From: Scolanthus callimorphus
Taxonomy: Eukaryota > Cnidaria > Anthozoa > Actiniaria > Edwardsiidae
Direction of reading: 5' to 3'
Assembly: GCA_033964015.1 (NCBI GenBank)
Contig: CM066913.1
Span: 22,157,854-22,221,853, forward strand
Length of the DNA stretch: 64,000 bases
Shown here: positions 31,281 to 40,147 of the stretch, piece after piece
Layout of the letters: every line of letters starts with the position of its first letter
How positions within the stretch are numbered: position 1 is the stretch's first letter
Translations under genes and position numbers: made by a program
The notes under the pieces: model-generated
Seen by the model: the letters and a program-made list of their open reading frames with translations, nothing else
What the model was told of the DNA's origin: nothing
Databases searched by the model: none

Positions 31281-31620
31281 TGCTCGCCATTTTTGAACTT
31301 GGATTTTGCTTGAAGCACTCGCATGAATGAAACATTTTCTTACTGCTTTCTGCAGATTTATTCAAATCCTTTAAGACATTTGCTTACGATTTATGCCTTG
31401 TATAAGCAATTTCCTTTTGTTCTAAAATGAAAAACAAATTAAAAACATTCTCTTGGCGAAACAAATGTGTTCTGCTTTCGTTCTGCTTTACTAAGCTAAA
31501 GAAAGTTTTCCATTTGCTCATTAGCATTTTGACCTTTTGACACGTGATCCCGCGCACACCGGAAGTTTCCGTATATTTCCGGTACAAAGATAATAACGCA
31601 AAAAGCCATATAATAAAACT

Positions 31621-31776
31621 CTTATTAACCTCACTTGCTCGGTCCGTACAGTAAAATATCAGCCCTCGATCGTTTTGTTTTTGTACAAACCTCGCCGAAG
31701 ACGGCTCGGTTTGTACAAAAACAAAACGATCTCGGGCTGATATTTTACTGTACGGACCTCGCGCTTGGTTAATAAG
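31621..31776. repeat. Large near-perfect hairpin (about 70-bp arms)
   Basis: The left arm starts cttattaacc and contains ggtccgtacagtaaaatatc and gatcgttttgtttttgtaca. The right arm is its complement and ends ggttaataag. The loop is about 18 nt (tcgccgaagacggctcgg). It is non-coding and most likely a foldback MITE or the end of a larger element. Confidence 0.85.
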
Positions 31777-31779
31777 TAG

Positions 31780-32960
31780 TTAATATCATTAAGAGCTTCA
31801 ATAAGATTTTCATTACTATAATCCAGGCCCTAATAACCATACAGCTAATATATTTGCAACTATGTTTGGCCTATTACTCATTTCTCATGGTGCTGGACAT
31901 TGTTAGAAACATTGCACCCCTTTTATCTATGCAAAAGTTATTAGTAAGTTGTTATACCCCGGGGACGGGCAGCACTAGTTTTTGAGCCCCCATGCATCCA
32001 AAATTTCTAAAATGGCATATCCCCCTATGCATATAGAATTCCTGAGAAGTTAAACTAGCTTCCAGCTTCCTAAACCACCCATGCAGGCAGAATTCCGAGC
32101 TTGAAACACCCCTCCCCATATTTTCTGGAATTGCCCATTATACTCTTTTAGGATTTACAATTCAGGTTTGACGTATCTTTTTGGTTATAGATTGAATAAG
32201 GTACGGTATTTTTTTGCTACTTAGCTTGCCCTTGTCCTCAAGACTAGAGAATATAAGCTCCCACCACAGGGTGCCCTGTAATAAAAAATAAATAAATCTT
32301 TTGACTGACCTTTGTCCCATACAAACAATTGTTCAAGCTAATTCAGGACAGCGATTCTAACAATATCAATATTTTTATTTCAGTAGGTCATTTCTGGACA
32401 AGCGCCAAAAGAACTATGTCAACGTCATAAAGTCAAGGTTCCCCCCTAAGTGGCCCTTTATGCTGCTATTTCACAATATGAACATACCTAAAGGGCGATC
32501 GAGGCATATCAGACTAAAATACAGCGTCATTCCAGTGATGTGGAACTTTACAGTGCCAAACCTGAGTGAAGTACACCACCTCTGGAAGGATTCCAAAACA
32601 GCAGAACAACCTCCAGGCAGCCTCGATAACATTGCAGTTAGTGATATTGTGAAATGGCAACCCACAATACAACAGCACTGGACCTTGTAGTAGTCCTCTA
32701 GTCCTGGTCAGATGCAAAATGCTTCAGGACAAGTGGATTCGATTCACCTGCCTCAAACTAGCAACGATTTTGCATGAATAGTAATCAACGTAAAAACCTC
32801 TGTCATTTTGTGTGTGAAATTTTATTTTATTTTCTTAATTTTATAAGCGAGTTTTGAATATAATAAGTACAATAAGTTTTCTGAGTGTGAGTTTATGTGG
32901 TGGGTTGGGTTGGAGGTGGGGATGGGGATGGGGATGGGGGTTATTATATTCGTATACTGC
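31780..32960. other. No gene supported
   Basis: Overlapping short frames near 32.46-32.72 kb have no recognised domain. Purine-rich gggatgggga repeats occur at about 32917-32939. Confidence 0.4.
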
Positions 32961-32969
32961 ACGGTGTAT

Positions 32970-33145
32970 GTTTTTGCCGGAATGCGATCCTTAATGTTAT
33001 TTGTACTTAGGTCTTTGTTCCTTGTTTTAAGTGATGCGGAAGCGCAGCGTTACGGCGCAGCGTTACGGCGCTCACCTCTCACCGCTGTAGCCCGGGATCG
33101 ATTCCCGGCAGGGACGTGGAAATTCTTTCCCTTCTTTCCTGCCGT
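32970..33145 (+). repeat. SINE-like head with tRNA-type B box
   Basis: The word ccggaatgcgatcctt...tgtacttaggtctttgttcc (32978-33026) recurs almost unchanged at 52555-52601. It is followed here by a doubled gcgcagcgttacg and a B-box-like ggatcgattcc. It ends at the tandem body copies that follow. Confidence 0.45.
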
Positions 33146-33195
33146 GAAAAGAGCTTAGGCTTCATCGTGGGCTGTAAAAAGCTTGTGCTTCCTTA

Positions 33196-33226
<31 letters not shown>

Positions 33227-33405
33227 CGTCTCCCTCCTCTTCCATATCCAATTCCAGGGGGACGTAAAAGAACCCTGGGATGCTGATACAGGTCTTCAGG
33301 TCTAACTAAAAACACTTCACAGACGCACGGGACGAAGAGCCACCTCGTGGATCGTGAAAAGAGCTAAGGCTTGATTGTGGGCTGTAAAAAGCTTGTGCTT
33401 CCTTA

Positions 33406-33436
<31 letters not shown>

Positions 33437-33562
33437 CGTCTCCCTCCTCTTCCATATCCAATTCCAGGGGGACGTAAAAGAACCCTGGGATGCTGATACA
33501 GGTCTTCAGGTCTAACTAAAAACACTTCACAGACGCACGGGACGAAGAGCCACCTCGTGGAT
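33145..33562 (+). repeat. Two tandem copies of a 209-bp unit
   Basis: Copy 1 (33145-33353) and copy 2 (33354-33562) are nearly identical from gtgaaaagagct to cacctcgtggat. They share cttccttagtctttcggatg and ttccagggggacgtaaaaga. They look like a duplicated SINE body. The very low divergence implies a recent duplication. Confidence 0.85.
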
Positions 33563-33668
33563 GTGCCCAATGTGCGAATGTTGTCGTGGTCGTTGTCGTG
33601 GTCGTGGTCGTCGTTGTTGTTGTTATTATTTTTATAATTTAGTTAGATGGTGAGAACTAAGATCATCG

Positions 33669-34919
33669 ATGAAAAAGCAAGTTCCTTCCGATAAAGCACT
33701 GGTTAAAAGGATAACTTTCCAAAGAACGCTAGACAAGTTCAAAGATAAAAACCTACAGCTATACCAAGTCACAGAGGATACTGTAGAGAAGGGTAAAGTC
33801 GCCCGTAGTTTTAATGAATTGCTGGATCAGACAAGAGAGTTCCAAGATGAATACCAGTTGTGGTACCGGTCTACATATACCGCTTCCGTCCCAACACCGT
33901 TCAACTTATCTGGACTATATATGCAGTCGCCATATCTCGTTGCCGGTCAGCGATCTGACCAATGTCCTGATGGCTCCATGTCACCCATGCCCCGCCCTGC
34001 GTCCGGTCATCAGTCTGCCCCATGTCCAGATGGCTCCATGTTGTCGATGCCCCGCCCTGTGTCCGGTCAGCGGTCTGCCCCATGTCCAAATGGCTCCATG
34101 TTGTCGATGCTCCGCCCTGCGTCCGGTCAGTTGTTGATGCCCCGACCTGCGTCCGGTCATCGGTCTGCCCCTTATCCTGATGGCTCCATGCCACCCATGC
34201 CCCACCCTGCGTCTGGTCAGCAGTCTGCCCCATGTCCAGATGGCTCCATGTTGTCGATGCCCCGCCCTGCGTCTGGTCAACGGTCGGTCCCGTGTCCAGA
34301 TGGCTCCAGGTTGTCCCTGCCACACCCTGCGCCCGGTCAGCGGTCGTTCTCACGTGCTGATGTTCAGTCGTCTCCATGTCCTGAACAACAGTCATCTCGT
34401 TCTTCAGAAGTTAGACGTGTTTTAGCTCACCTTGAAGTAGAACGGCTAGAGCAAGAGCAAGAGATCATGGAATCGAAGTTAGCTTTGCAACTTCAAGAAG
34501 AACAAAGAATTCTCAAAGCAGAAAACAAGCGACTAAAAATGAAAGAGCAACTTCTTCGCGCAAAGAAGGAAGCTAAGATAATGGATATCCAAGTAGGATC
34601 AAGGATTGATGATGGAGGCAGTCGCTTGCTAATGTCTCTAGGTACACAATCATCTAAGGAAACAGTGGAGAAGGTTTTAGCATCCCAAGTGTTCCCTGAT
34701 GTCCCTGAAGTTGATGTTCGACAAACTGTAAGTGACACTAAGCAATTAATTAAGAAGTCTGAAAGTGATGCTAATGCAACTAAGAATTCTGTAAGTGACA
34801 CTAAGCAATTAATTAAGAAGCCTGAAAGTGATGCTACTGAAACTAGGAACTCTGGAAGTAATACTAAGCAAGAAACTGTGTATATAAGCAAAGATTCTGA
34901 AGAACTTTCTAAAAATTGA
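33669..34919 (+). CDS. BEL/Pao retrotransposon, N-terminal gag region
   Basis: The frame starts at an ATG at 33669. The first 80 residues form a helical segment with charged repeats. Next comes a Pro/Ser-rich region made of a 20-residue tandem repeat (unit like RPASGQRSAPCPDGSMLSMP, about 6.5 copies, 33.94-34.35 kb). A long coiled coil follows (VLAHLEVERLEQEQEIMESK) and a second 20-residue repeat (SDTKQLIKKSESDANATKNS, two copies and part of a third). The stop at 34917-34919 precedes the capsid-like region, which is in a different frame. BEL/Pao Gag assembles the cytoplasmic particle. Identification relies on the neighbouring DUF1759-like and zinc-knuckle pieces. Confidence 0.65.
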   Translation: MKKQVPSDKALVKRITFQRTLDKFKDKNLQLYQVTEDTVEKGKVARSFNELLDQTREFQDEYQLWYRSTYTASVPTPFNLSGLYMQSPYLVAGQRSDQCPDGSMSPMPRPASGHQSAPCPDGSMLSMPRPVSGQRSAPCPNGSMLSMLRPASGQLLMPRPASGHRSAPYPDGSMPPMPHPASGQQSAPCPDGSMLSMPRPASGQRSVPCPDGSRLSLPHPAPGQRSFSRADVQSSPCPEQQSSRSSEVRRVLAHLEVERLEQEQEIMESKLALQLQEEQRILKAENKRLKMKEQLLRAKKEAKIMDIQVGSRIDDGGSRLLMSLGTQSSKETVEKVLASQVFPDVPEVDVRQTVSDTKQLIKKSESDANATKNSVSDTKQLIKKPESDATETRNSGSNTKQETVYISKDSEELSKN

Positions 34920-36115
34920 GTTTTAAAGAAATTTCTGAGGGTTTGAAGAAATTGGATATGCCAAGTTTGAAGAAAAAGGATATGCCGAGTTTCTTTATTA
35001 TGATGGTAACCCGACAAAGTATCCTCCTTCATCAAAAACTTTGAGGTGAACATTGAAAGCACTACTGATGATAATAATCTTAGATTATCGTATTTGATAC
35101 AATATTGCACTGGAAATACAAGGGAGGCTATAGAGAACTGTGTGATATTGCCTAACGGAGAAGGTTATCAAGCTGCGCGTGAGATACTACAGACGCATTT
35201 CGGTCAAAGGCATGTTATTGTGCAAGCATTTATCAACAAAGTTGTGAAGGGTTCCAAACTCAAAGCGTCTGAGAGCGATAAACTTTTGCAGCTTTCAAGG
35301 GACATGCGTAATTGCTTACTTAATTCCAAGCAACTAAAGTACCAATCTGATATTAACTCTCTCGACACTTTAAAGAAAGTTGTTTTGCGCTTATCAATGT
35401 ATATGCAAGCTAAGTGGGCAGAGGATTGTGGGAAGTTGTTACAACAGGGTTCAGAACCCATGTTTTCAAACCTTACAGACTTTGTAGAGAAGAAAGCAAA
35501 AGTAGCAAACACAGAGTTTGGAAAGCTTGTTGGATCCAAGCCCCACGAAAATGATCCCGTGAAGCCGGCAAAGAAAATTCCGCACAATTTAATGCCTTTT
35601 CTGCTCACGGATCGGAGGAAAAACCCAGAGAAGAAAAGAGTTCCTTTCAAGTCGGGAAGGCATTTGATGACGAGAAGAGAAAAGACTCCGGTCAAAAGAA
35701 GACTCAGGTTGAAGATCCTAAAACGTCTGAACAGCAACAAGTAAAGTGCGCATACTGTGATGGTCGACATGATCTAGAGAAATGCTTCAAGTTCCGCGAC
35801 ATAACGTATGCTGAAAGGATGGAGTTCGTTAGAGAGAAGAAGCTATGTGACAACTGAACAACAACAACCAAGGTTGAGATTTATGTTAAACGCCGTGGAA
35901 AAATGTTGTTTTCCACGGCGTGTAACATAAATCTCAACCTTTGGTTGTTGTTGTTCATGTTCACGTCTCCGCCGACGCAGACCACCTAGTTTTCCCGTAA
36001 AACTAGTCATACCTATGTGACAACTGTTTGAAGCCTAATCATATGGCAAGACGATGTAGAATGTATCATGCATGCCTCGTCAGTGGCTACAAAAAACGTC
36101 ATCACACGCTGCTCC
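34920..36115 (+). pseudogene. BEL/Pao gag, DUF1759-like capsid region and zinc knuckle, broken
   Basis: The open part (35046-35744) follows a frame change near 35027 and has the DUF1759 pattern: RLSYLIQYCTGNTREAIENC, AREILQTHFGQRHVIVQAF and a helical C-terminal part. A further frame change precedes the zinc-knuckle-like piece (CAYCDGRHDLEKCFKF, 35748-35795). The knuckle is split after LCDN by a 156-bp hairpin insertion. The reading resumes beyond the insertion with a second Cys/His part and then stops near 36.14 kb. No protease or reverse transcriptase follows. The matching integrase is about 10 kb downstream. A 24-bp near-repeat lies at 34944-34991. Confidence 0.75.
35857..36012. mobile_element. 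156-bp hairpin insertion with 14-bp target duplication
   Basis: The insertion is flanked by CTATGTGACAACTG on both sides (35843-35856 and 36013-36026). Its first 100 bp form a hairpin with arms of about 48 bp (aacaacaacaaccaaggttg and complement; gagatttatgtt; cgccgtggaaaa). The tail has a second small hairpin (ctagttttcccgtaaaactag). The long duplication suggests LINE-type target-primed integration rather than a cut-and-paste transposase. It lies inside the gag zinc-knuckle coding region. Confidence 0.8.
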
Positions 36116-36449
36116 ATTTGTTCGAAAGTCCACATCCTTATTGATGATCCAAATTTTACATGCCAAAGTGGAGATGTGGCAGTTACAATTTCCAACTTTA
36201 TAGGGTTTTTGTATGAGAATTCTGATCTTCTTTCACATTTTTCATGAAACCTTTCTACATATGCTGCAAGCCAGACCAGGGTTCAGTTAGGTTTCTTTCT
36301 ACATGGCAACTTAGCATCAGTGACCTGCACCCAAGACCGTCGCTTGTCTTTTTTGTTTAGAGACAGGTTTTTGGTATGTCTTTAAATTATTGTTATAAAA
36401 TACTCTTGTATTTGCGAAATTCAACATAAAAAAGCAGACTGTAAATAGG
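36116..36449. other. Junction zone between BEL/Pao and P-element pieces
   Basis: No gene. The left boundary of the inserted P-like element should lie here. I could not find a matching inverted terminus or an 8-bp target duplication by eye. Confidence 0.3.
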
Positions 36450-37730
36450 TCAGATTTTTTTTCTGGATCTGCGCTTGTGTATTGTTCCACTAAAAACGTA
36501 TACCAAAATTTGCATATTGTTATCTTTCGTGGAGGAAATTGTAAGCTTTCGTGGAGGAAAAAAGTAATTTTGATAACATGTACCCTCCCCCCACCCCCAA
36601 ACGCTGGACCATGTACATTTTGTTTTTAATGCCTCCCTTTCATCATCAGTAGATGTGTAAGGAGCTAGAAATGGCTTCCGCTTCTTCTCATGTTCAGTTC
36701 TGCTACGCACATTTAAACAATCGAGAAAAGCATCCATTTTCTCACACAGCTTTGCAGTAGCAGCTGCTTCAGGAGGACCAAACGCCTTGACCACTGCAGC
36801 TACAGAGGCACTAAGAACTTGTGCTGCAAGGTTAACCCTCGTCACCGCATATGAGGTCAGATTGATGTGCTCATAGGTGAGTCTTGGTAGCAACTTCAAG
36901 CCACTGTCAACATCCTGATAAAAAAGCTGGGAGATGTGCTGCCAGAGGAGATAGTTTCCATCGTTCCACATGTATCGAGTACACGTACCAGACCCAGAGT
37001 GTAGGAGACAGTTCCTTGTAGTCTTGAACAGGTGTGGAGCATCAGAAAAGAAATAAATAAACCTGTGTGGTGTATACAGGTTTATGGTACGATAACACAT
37101 GTCTGTGCCAGCACCTCCATCCAGATCCTTGTGCAGACGGTAAAATCTCCTGTTGGGTGAAGCACTATCAGAAGTGGTGGCGATAACCCACAGATTGCAG
37201 GAAGTCTCAAGTATTGCAACAGCCTCCCAGAAAAGGGGCATTAACTGGGCTGCAGTGATACCGGTGGTGGCAAAATGAGCTAGACAGAATTTCAGTTCAG
37301 TGCAGACACCACGCACTAGAAAAGCCAAGGCATGGGTGGCAATCTCATCAACTTTCTCCAACGTTGCAAAGTTCATTTCCAGGTCTCCAAGATCAGTAAA
37401 TCCAATCAGCTCACCAGTTACTTTATCTAGCACAAGGTTTGCCATTACTTTCATCTCATCAAACAAGAGAACTACATATCTCTGAACATCAAAATATCCC
37501 TCAGTCAGAGACTTCAACTCATTCAAAACATCATTCTGGAATTCTCTGCGAGGTGTAATAGCATTCCGGTAGTCCCTTAACCTCCGCTGGCTAGGAAGCA
37601 CTAGAATTTTACTGTTACGAAAAGGTGACTTTGCCGCTAGGGAAAGGCAGAATCTAATAACCATAGGATGATAACGCACACCAGTTGCACTACTTGTTAG
37701 TAGTATAGTAGGTATGGAATTACCTTTTTT
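36450..37730 (-). pseudogene. THAP/P-element-type transposase, catalytic half
   Basis: P-element-type transposases are GTP-dependent DDE/RNase H-fold enzymes with an N-terminal THAP DNA-binding domain. This minus-strand frame has the catalytic half: [34 protein letters not shown], the key [15 protein letters not shown] (catalytic Asp in DEMK), [36 protein letters not shown] and [18 protein letters not shown]. It runs open for about 425 codons and then ends irregularly. Its first codons are derived from the repeat at 37731-37825, so the start is artificial. The gene is cut there by the Polinton-like element. The missing N-terminal half is very probably the THAP piece at 44.9-46.25 kb on the same strand. 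Confidence 0.85.
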
Positions 37731-37825
37731 GCGGGTGAGCATGCGGGTGAGCATGCGGGTGAGCATGCGGGTGAGCCGGATGACGTCACAGACAATTTTT
37801 TTTGCGGGTGAGCATGCGGGTGAGC
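37731..37825. repeat. 12-mer terminal repeat array of the Polinton-like element
   Basis: GCGGGTGAGCAT-type units occur at 37731, 37743, 37755 and 37767, then again at 37804 and 37816. A T-rich stretch precedes each group and tgacgtcac lies between them. It sits exactly at the junction with the P-element sequence, so it is probably the element's left terminus. No inverted partner (gctcacccgc) is seen near 44.9 kb. Confidence 0.65.
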
Positions 37826-37878
37826 CTGGTGGTGAGGAGCCCTATTGTAATTGGAGACAATAGAAGGACAATAGTAGG

Positions 37879-38415
37879 ATGCAAGCTATTGTTCTCGGAC
37901 TCAATAAAAGCCGAGCACTGCAGTCTGTCCCTCATTCTACTCCAAGCACGCAAGAGAAACACATCAAAAAGATGGAAGCTAAATTTAAACTTGGTGATCG
38001 TGGTTACTGGGCTTGCGTCACACGTTTCCGCGGGAAGACTCAAATACATATTAGAAAATATATCGAGACTCCAGATAACAAGAAAATACCTACCAAGGAT
38101 GGTCTTACTTTAACCACGGAAGAATTCTTCGATCTTGAAAGAGCAACAAACGAGATGGAAGAGATGATTTACGAGTTCGAATACATTATCGATGAAACAC
38201 AATCGCCACCAAAGCGGTCTGAGCTAAATCGTCAAGACGCTATTATCAAGACCTCTGCCCTCCCCGAAGAACCCGCTGCAACACCGTCTACGGATCAATG
38301 TTCCTTAGACACGATGTTGAAAGAAGCAAGAAAAGAAGGCTACAAATGTCGTGTTTGTGAGAGACCTATCTCCACTATCTGTGCCAATGACGCTATAGAC
38401 ATTCTGAAGAATTGA
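37879..38415 (+). CDS. PC4-like single-stranded-DNA-binding protein
   Basis: A 178-residue intact frame. An alternative start is the Met at 37972, just before the domain. Residues about 35-95 match the PC4/Sub1 pattern: FKLGDRGYWACVTRFRGKTQ, then IHIRKYIET, then TKDGLTLTTEEFFDLERA. That is a four-stranded sheet with basic/aromatic residues and a C-terminal helix that binds ssDNA. The C-terminal third holds an acidic/Pro linker and a small Cys pair (CRVCERP). PC4 proteins act in transcription and ssDNA protection. In a Polinton-like element a role in replication or late transcription is plausible, but this is an inference. It is the first gene after the left terminal repeat. Confidence 0.65.
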   Translation: MQAIVLGLNKSRALQSVPHSTPSTQEKHIKKMEAKFKLGDRGYWACVTRFRGKTQIHIRKYIETPDNKKIPTKDGLTLTTEEFFDLERATNEMEEMIYEFEYIIDETQSPPKRSELNRQDAIIKTSALPEEPAATPSTDQCSLDTMLKEARKEGYKCRVCERPISTICANDAIDILKN

Positions 38416-38626
38416 TCACAAATATACAAAACTCCTACTGACGAAAGACAGGTGTACAGAGACATTGACATCATTTTTACTATACCTTTTATAATCAATT
38501 GTTGTATTCATCGGGTGTTTAATAAAATATTTACGGAGATACCTTTGTTTTGTTTGATCGAAAGAGCCTGATACCTAGTTCCACGTATAATAATGTAATT
38601 AATAATCTAATATATGAATACATTAT

Positions 38627-38851
38627 ATGAAAACCTTCTATAAATATCAGAACTTCTTATCCTACTTTCATTTCAAGGTTGGTCCCCGTGGAACACACAT
38701 GTTCTTTACCGCTATGTTGGTTCTCGTTATTTTACCTTTGGTATACTGTTTGTTTCAAGATTATCGAGACCCTTTGAGAATGTTGAGTCCTCCAAGATGT
38801 ACTGTGGAATGTAGACTTTGTCTGAAAAATATTGCGCATGACTGTCACTAA
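38627..38851 (+). CDS. Small single-pass membrane protein, hypothetical
   Basis: A 74-codon frame with one strong hydrophobic segment (THMFFTAMLVLVILPLVYCL) followed by a short Cys-rich tail (CTVECRLCLKNIAHDCH). The in-frame Met inside the hydrophobic segment (38698) could be the real start. No family recognised. The position between PC4-like and integrase genes, and the membrane character, resemble small accessory ORFs of Polinton-like elements. Confidence 0.4.
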   Translation: MKTFYKYQNFLSYFHFKVGPRGTHMFFTAMLVLVILPLVYCLFQDYRDPLRMLSPPRCTVECRLCLKNIAHDCH

Positions 38852-38904
38852 ACAGTATAAAAGGATTACAAGTATCACTTTTCGTCATTCTGACAAAAAC
38901 TGTC

Positions 38905-39033
38905 ATGGGATGCGGATGTCTTCCTAACCTATCGTTTCAAGACATTCTTAGAAGAGTACGTTGTATGCTTGCTTGTTGTGGTGGGAAAATCACCATTCAA
39001 AGATCTGAAATTGATGGCGGTCAACCTAGATGA
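38905..39033 (+). CDS. 42-residue Cys-rich small protein, possible N-myristoylation
   Basis: The frame starts ATG GGA TGC GGA TGT, so the product begins MGCGCLPNLSFQDILRRV. Gly2 followed by cysteines is the usual pattern for myristoylation plus palmitoylation. A second Cys cluster (CMLACCGG) follows. It overlaps the integrase start by 20 nt in another frame, which argues for compact viral organisation. The size is below normal gene-finding limits. Function unknown. Confidence 0.4.
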   Translation: MGCGCLPNLSFQDILRRVRCMLACCGGKITIQRSEIDGGQPR

Positions 39034-39889
39034 ACAACTTCGAAAAATTTACCTCAATCCCAAAAGCGGTGCAAGTTTTTCGGGTGTAGAAGCGGTGTTC
39101 CGTGCTGCCAAACAAAAAGGAATCAAGAACATTACGCGTCAACAAGTAGGGGACTGGCTTAAACAACAAGAAGTCTACCAATTTCACAAACCTGTAAAGC
39201 ATCACTTTAAACGCAATCCTGTCCTTACCAGTGGTCCAAGTGTCCAGTACCAAGCTGATCTGGTTGATGTATCGTCTCTGAGTAAATTTAACAAAGGCTA
39301 CAAGTATTTGCTGACTTGCATTGATGTCTTTAGTAAAGTCGCCTGGGCCATTCCATTAAAGACAAAGACAGGGTCTGAAATCACTGACGCGTTTAAAAAG
39401 ATTTTCAAGTCGCAGAAACCCAAGATCTTACAGACAGACAAAGGATCTGAATTTTTAAACAAGATCTTTCAACCTTATCTGAGAAAACAGCATGTCCGAT
39501 TTTTCACTACACATAGCGAGACCAAAAGCTCAGTGGTAGAGCGATTCAATCGCACTTTAAAATCGAAAATGTGGAAATACTTTACCTACAAAAACACGCA
39601 TGTCTATGTAGACGTTTTACCGGATCTTATCAACTCTTACAACCACGCCTATCACCGCAGTATTCGCATGCGCCCAGTGGATGTAAACAAGGAGAATGAA
39701 GATCAAGTCTGGTATACACTGTATGGAAAAGCTCTCAAGGTTCCTGTACGGTTCAAATTCCAAGTCGGGGACCGTGTCCGCGTGAGCATCGCCAAAAAAT
39801 CTTTGACAAGGGGTATAAAGCCAACTGGAGTGAGGAAATCTTTACCATCGCCGAACGCATACCTAGAAGACCCCCAGTCTACCGCTTAA
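39014..39889 (+). pseudogene. Polinton-type integrase, catalytic part (frameshifted copy)
   Basis: I choose the ATG at 39014 (an upstream in-frame TTG is unlikely). The N-terminal region has a His-containing zinc-binding-like segment ending VKHHFKRNP, then the RNase H-fold core: YQADLVDVSSLSKFNKGYKY (Asp82), KILQTDKGSEFLNKIF (Asp142) and SSVVERFNRTLKSKMWKY (Glu176), with a C-terminal SH3-like strand (FQVGDRVRVS). This is the integrase family behind C. elegans F54H12.3. A frameshift in or near an A6 run (39795-39800) diverts the last part, and the true C-terminus continues in another frame to 40095. The enzyme inserts the element by strand transfer. This copy is not expected to make a full protein. 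Confidence 0.85.
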
Positions 39890-40095
39890 AAGACGACTTG
39901 CAAGAAATTTTGGGAGGCGTGTTCTATGAGTCAGAATTACAGAGCATCGTCAAAACGGATGACGTATACAAGATAGAAAAAGTGTTAGGCAAACGTAGGA
40001 GAAAAGGAAAAGTAGAATACCTCGTGAAATGGCTCGCGTACCCTGAGAAATTCAATTCTTGTGTCCCTGCCAGTGATATAAACGATTGTGAATAA
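39803..40095 (+). pseudogene. C-terminal part of integrase with chromodomain, out of frame
   Basis: In the frame next to that of the integrase core, coding sense continues and ends with a chromodomain-like module (DDVYKIEKVLGKRRRKGKVE, then YLVKWLAYPEKF and VPASDI). Chromodomains read methylated histones and help direct integration. The aromatic residues Tyr and Trp are kept. This part is separated from the catalytic core only by the frameshift near 39800. Confidence 0.75.
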
Positions 40096-40147
40096 AGCAT
40101 ATATTCATGTAACTTGTAGTTTGAGTGGTCATTTCTTACTGCACACC

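Larger units (their letters stand above)
29540..31617 (+). mobile_element. Crypton DNA transposon with 14-bp inverted flanks
   Basis: The recombinase gene is flanked by a perfect 14-bp inverted repeat, TTTATTATATGGCT at 29540-29553 and its complement at 31604-31617. Classical Cryptons lack terminal inverted repeats, so these may be true ends, part of a composite element, or a chance match with an AT-rich word. A large hairpin begins four bases after the right repeat. Confidence 0.55.

Noticed and set aside
33901..34395. Long minus-strand frames opposite the gag repeat
   Set aside because: Open because of the 60-bp repeat. The plus-strand frame is part of a recognisable gag and extends into a coiled coil, so these are shadows.
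37730..37766. Natural start codon for the P-type transposase half (MLTRMLTR...)
   Set aside because: These codons are the translation of the 12-mer terminal repeat of the inserted element, not part of the transposase.
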